DNA of 64,000 bases from Prochilodus magdalenae (lineage: Eukaryota > Chordata > Actinopteri > Characiformes > Prochilodontidae). Location: NCBI GenBank assembly GCA_024036415.1, contig JAMWET010003585.1:124001-188000 (forward strand), written 5' to 3'. Under the pieces are notes generated by a model. It was not told the DNA's origin, searched no databases, and saw only the letters and a program-made list of their open reading frames with translations. Positions 63,729 through 64,000 of this stretch are shown here, in pieces (position 1 is the first letter of the stretch; each line of letters opens with the position of its first letter). Position numbers and translations under genes: made by a program.

Positions 63729-64000
63729 CAGTGCTATTGGGAAGGAAGATAAAGGTTACCAGGAACAATACATGATTATAAATTTAGACTGATATGGTGT
63801 CGGGCCTCCAGGATAATAATATAATGATAATAATATAATGATAATCCATCCCATACAGCTTAAACTTTCACACACAGTTCCTGCGGATTTTGCGGTGGGG
63901 TTGGAGGTGTAGTGACACCAGGCCTTGTGGGCGTGACAACAAAGCATTCATCTTGGTGCTGACCATGATGCCTCTACACATGGATTTGTTGGTCGTCTGA

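Larger units (their letters stand above)
63087..64000 (-). mobile_element. Family A element split by a solo LTR, runs off the window
   Basis: The TIR tip ACACTCATTG (about 63088) lies left of the LTR. To the right CAGTGCTATTGGGAAGGAAG, ATAAAGGTTACCAGGAACAA and the coding tail continue to the window end (complement of ENIQ and LCE-type codons at about 63850, GACCAACAAATCC at the edge). An ATAATATAATG direct repeat at about 63815-63845 is a small local expansion. About 50 bases of the 3' end are missing at the junction. Confidence 0.78.

Noticed and set aside
63064..63792. 242-codon Cys/Leu-rich frame resembling a membrane protein
   Set aside because: It lies across a solo LTR and its 21-bp minisatellite; the hydrophobic look comes from T/C-rich DNA.

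Overview
The window looks like gene-poor, repeat-dense nuclear DNA of a ray-finned (teleost) fish. Evidence for this is the mix of several Tc1-like DNA transposon families, hAT elements with exact 8-bp target duplications, L2-type LINEs with the short tail AGTCGCTCTGGATAAGAGCG, a tRNA-headed SINE sharing that tail, solo LTRs, and long mini- and microsatellites. There is no prokaryotic operon structure, and I found no convincing host protein-coding gene, tRNA, rRNA or CRISPR array. Most open frames are transposase or LINE debris, or frames kept open by tandem repeats. The species cannot be fixed by eye.

Layout. 0-5 kb: two copies of a degenerate Tc1-like element (called family A here), a SINE, and a 669-bp AT-rich palindrome. 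5-16 kb: a short hAT-type MITE, Tc1-like family C fragments, a LINE ORF fragment (8.1-8.4 kb), more family A including one copy split by a family B element, a non-autonomous hAT of 1038 bp, and the 5' half of another Tc1 element. 16-26 kb: a hAT carrying a BED zinc-finger exon, a 2-kb element with long terminal inverted repeats (TIRs) filled with later insertions, a near-complete Tc1 element (21.1-22.1 kb), family C and B copies, and a 17-bp minisatellite. 26-40 kb: mostly unrecognised sequence, a 32-bp minisatellite, a LINE tail with a nested MITE, three solo LTRs, duplicated Tc1-like family D debris, and an L2-type LINE. 40-49 kb: a nest of family C, hAT MITE, LINE tail and SINE, a shifted duplicate of part of it, a TIR element holding five 230-bp repeats, a solo LTR swollen by a TCTTC array, and a second copy of the 1-kb hAT in the opposite orientation. 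49-64 kb: four plus-strand family A copies, an L2 LINE end, two hAT MITEs, LINE ORF pieces, a LINE whose ORF and 3' UTR have turned into satellites, and a last solo LTR inside a family A copy that runs off the window.

No genes work together as a pathway. The coherent story is transposon ecology: deleted, non-autonomous families amplifying, inserting into each other, and seeding tandem repeats. Intact target-site duplications let many insertions be dated relative to each other. The only candidate host signal is a weak putative first exon near 35.9 kb. The most unusual items are the possible LINE 3' transduction at 42.1-42.6 kb, the minisatellite born inside a LINE ORF at 60.6-61.2 kb, and the helix-turn-helix-only open frame of the family B mini-transposons.
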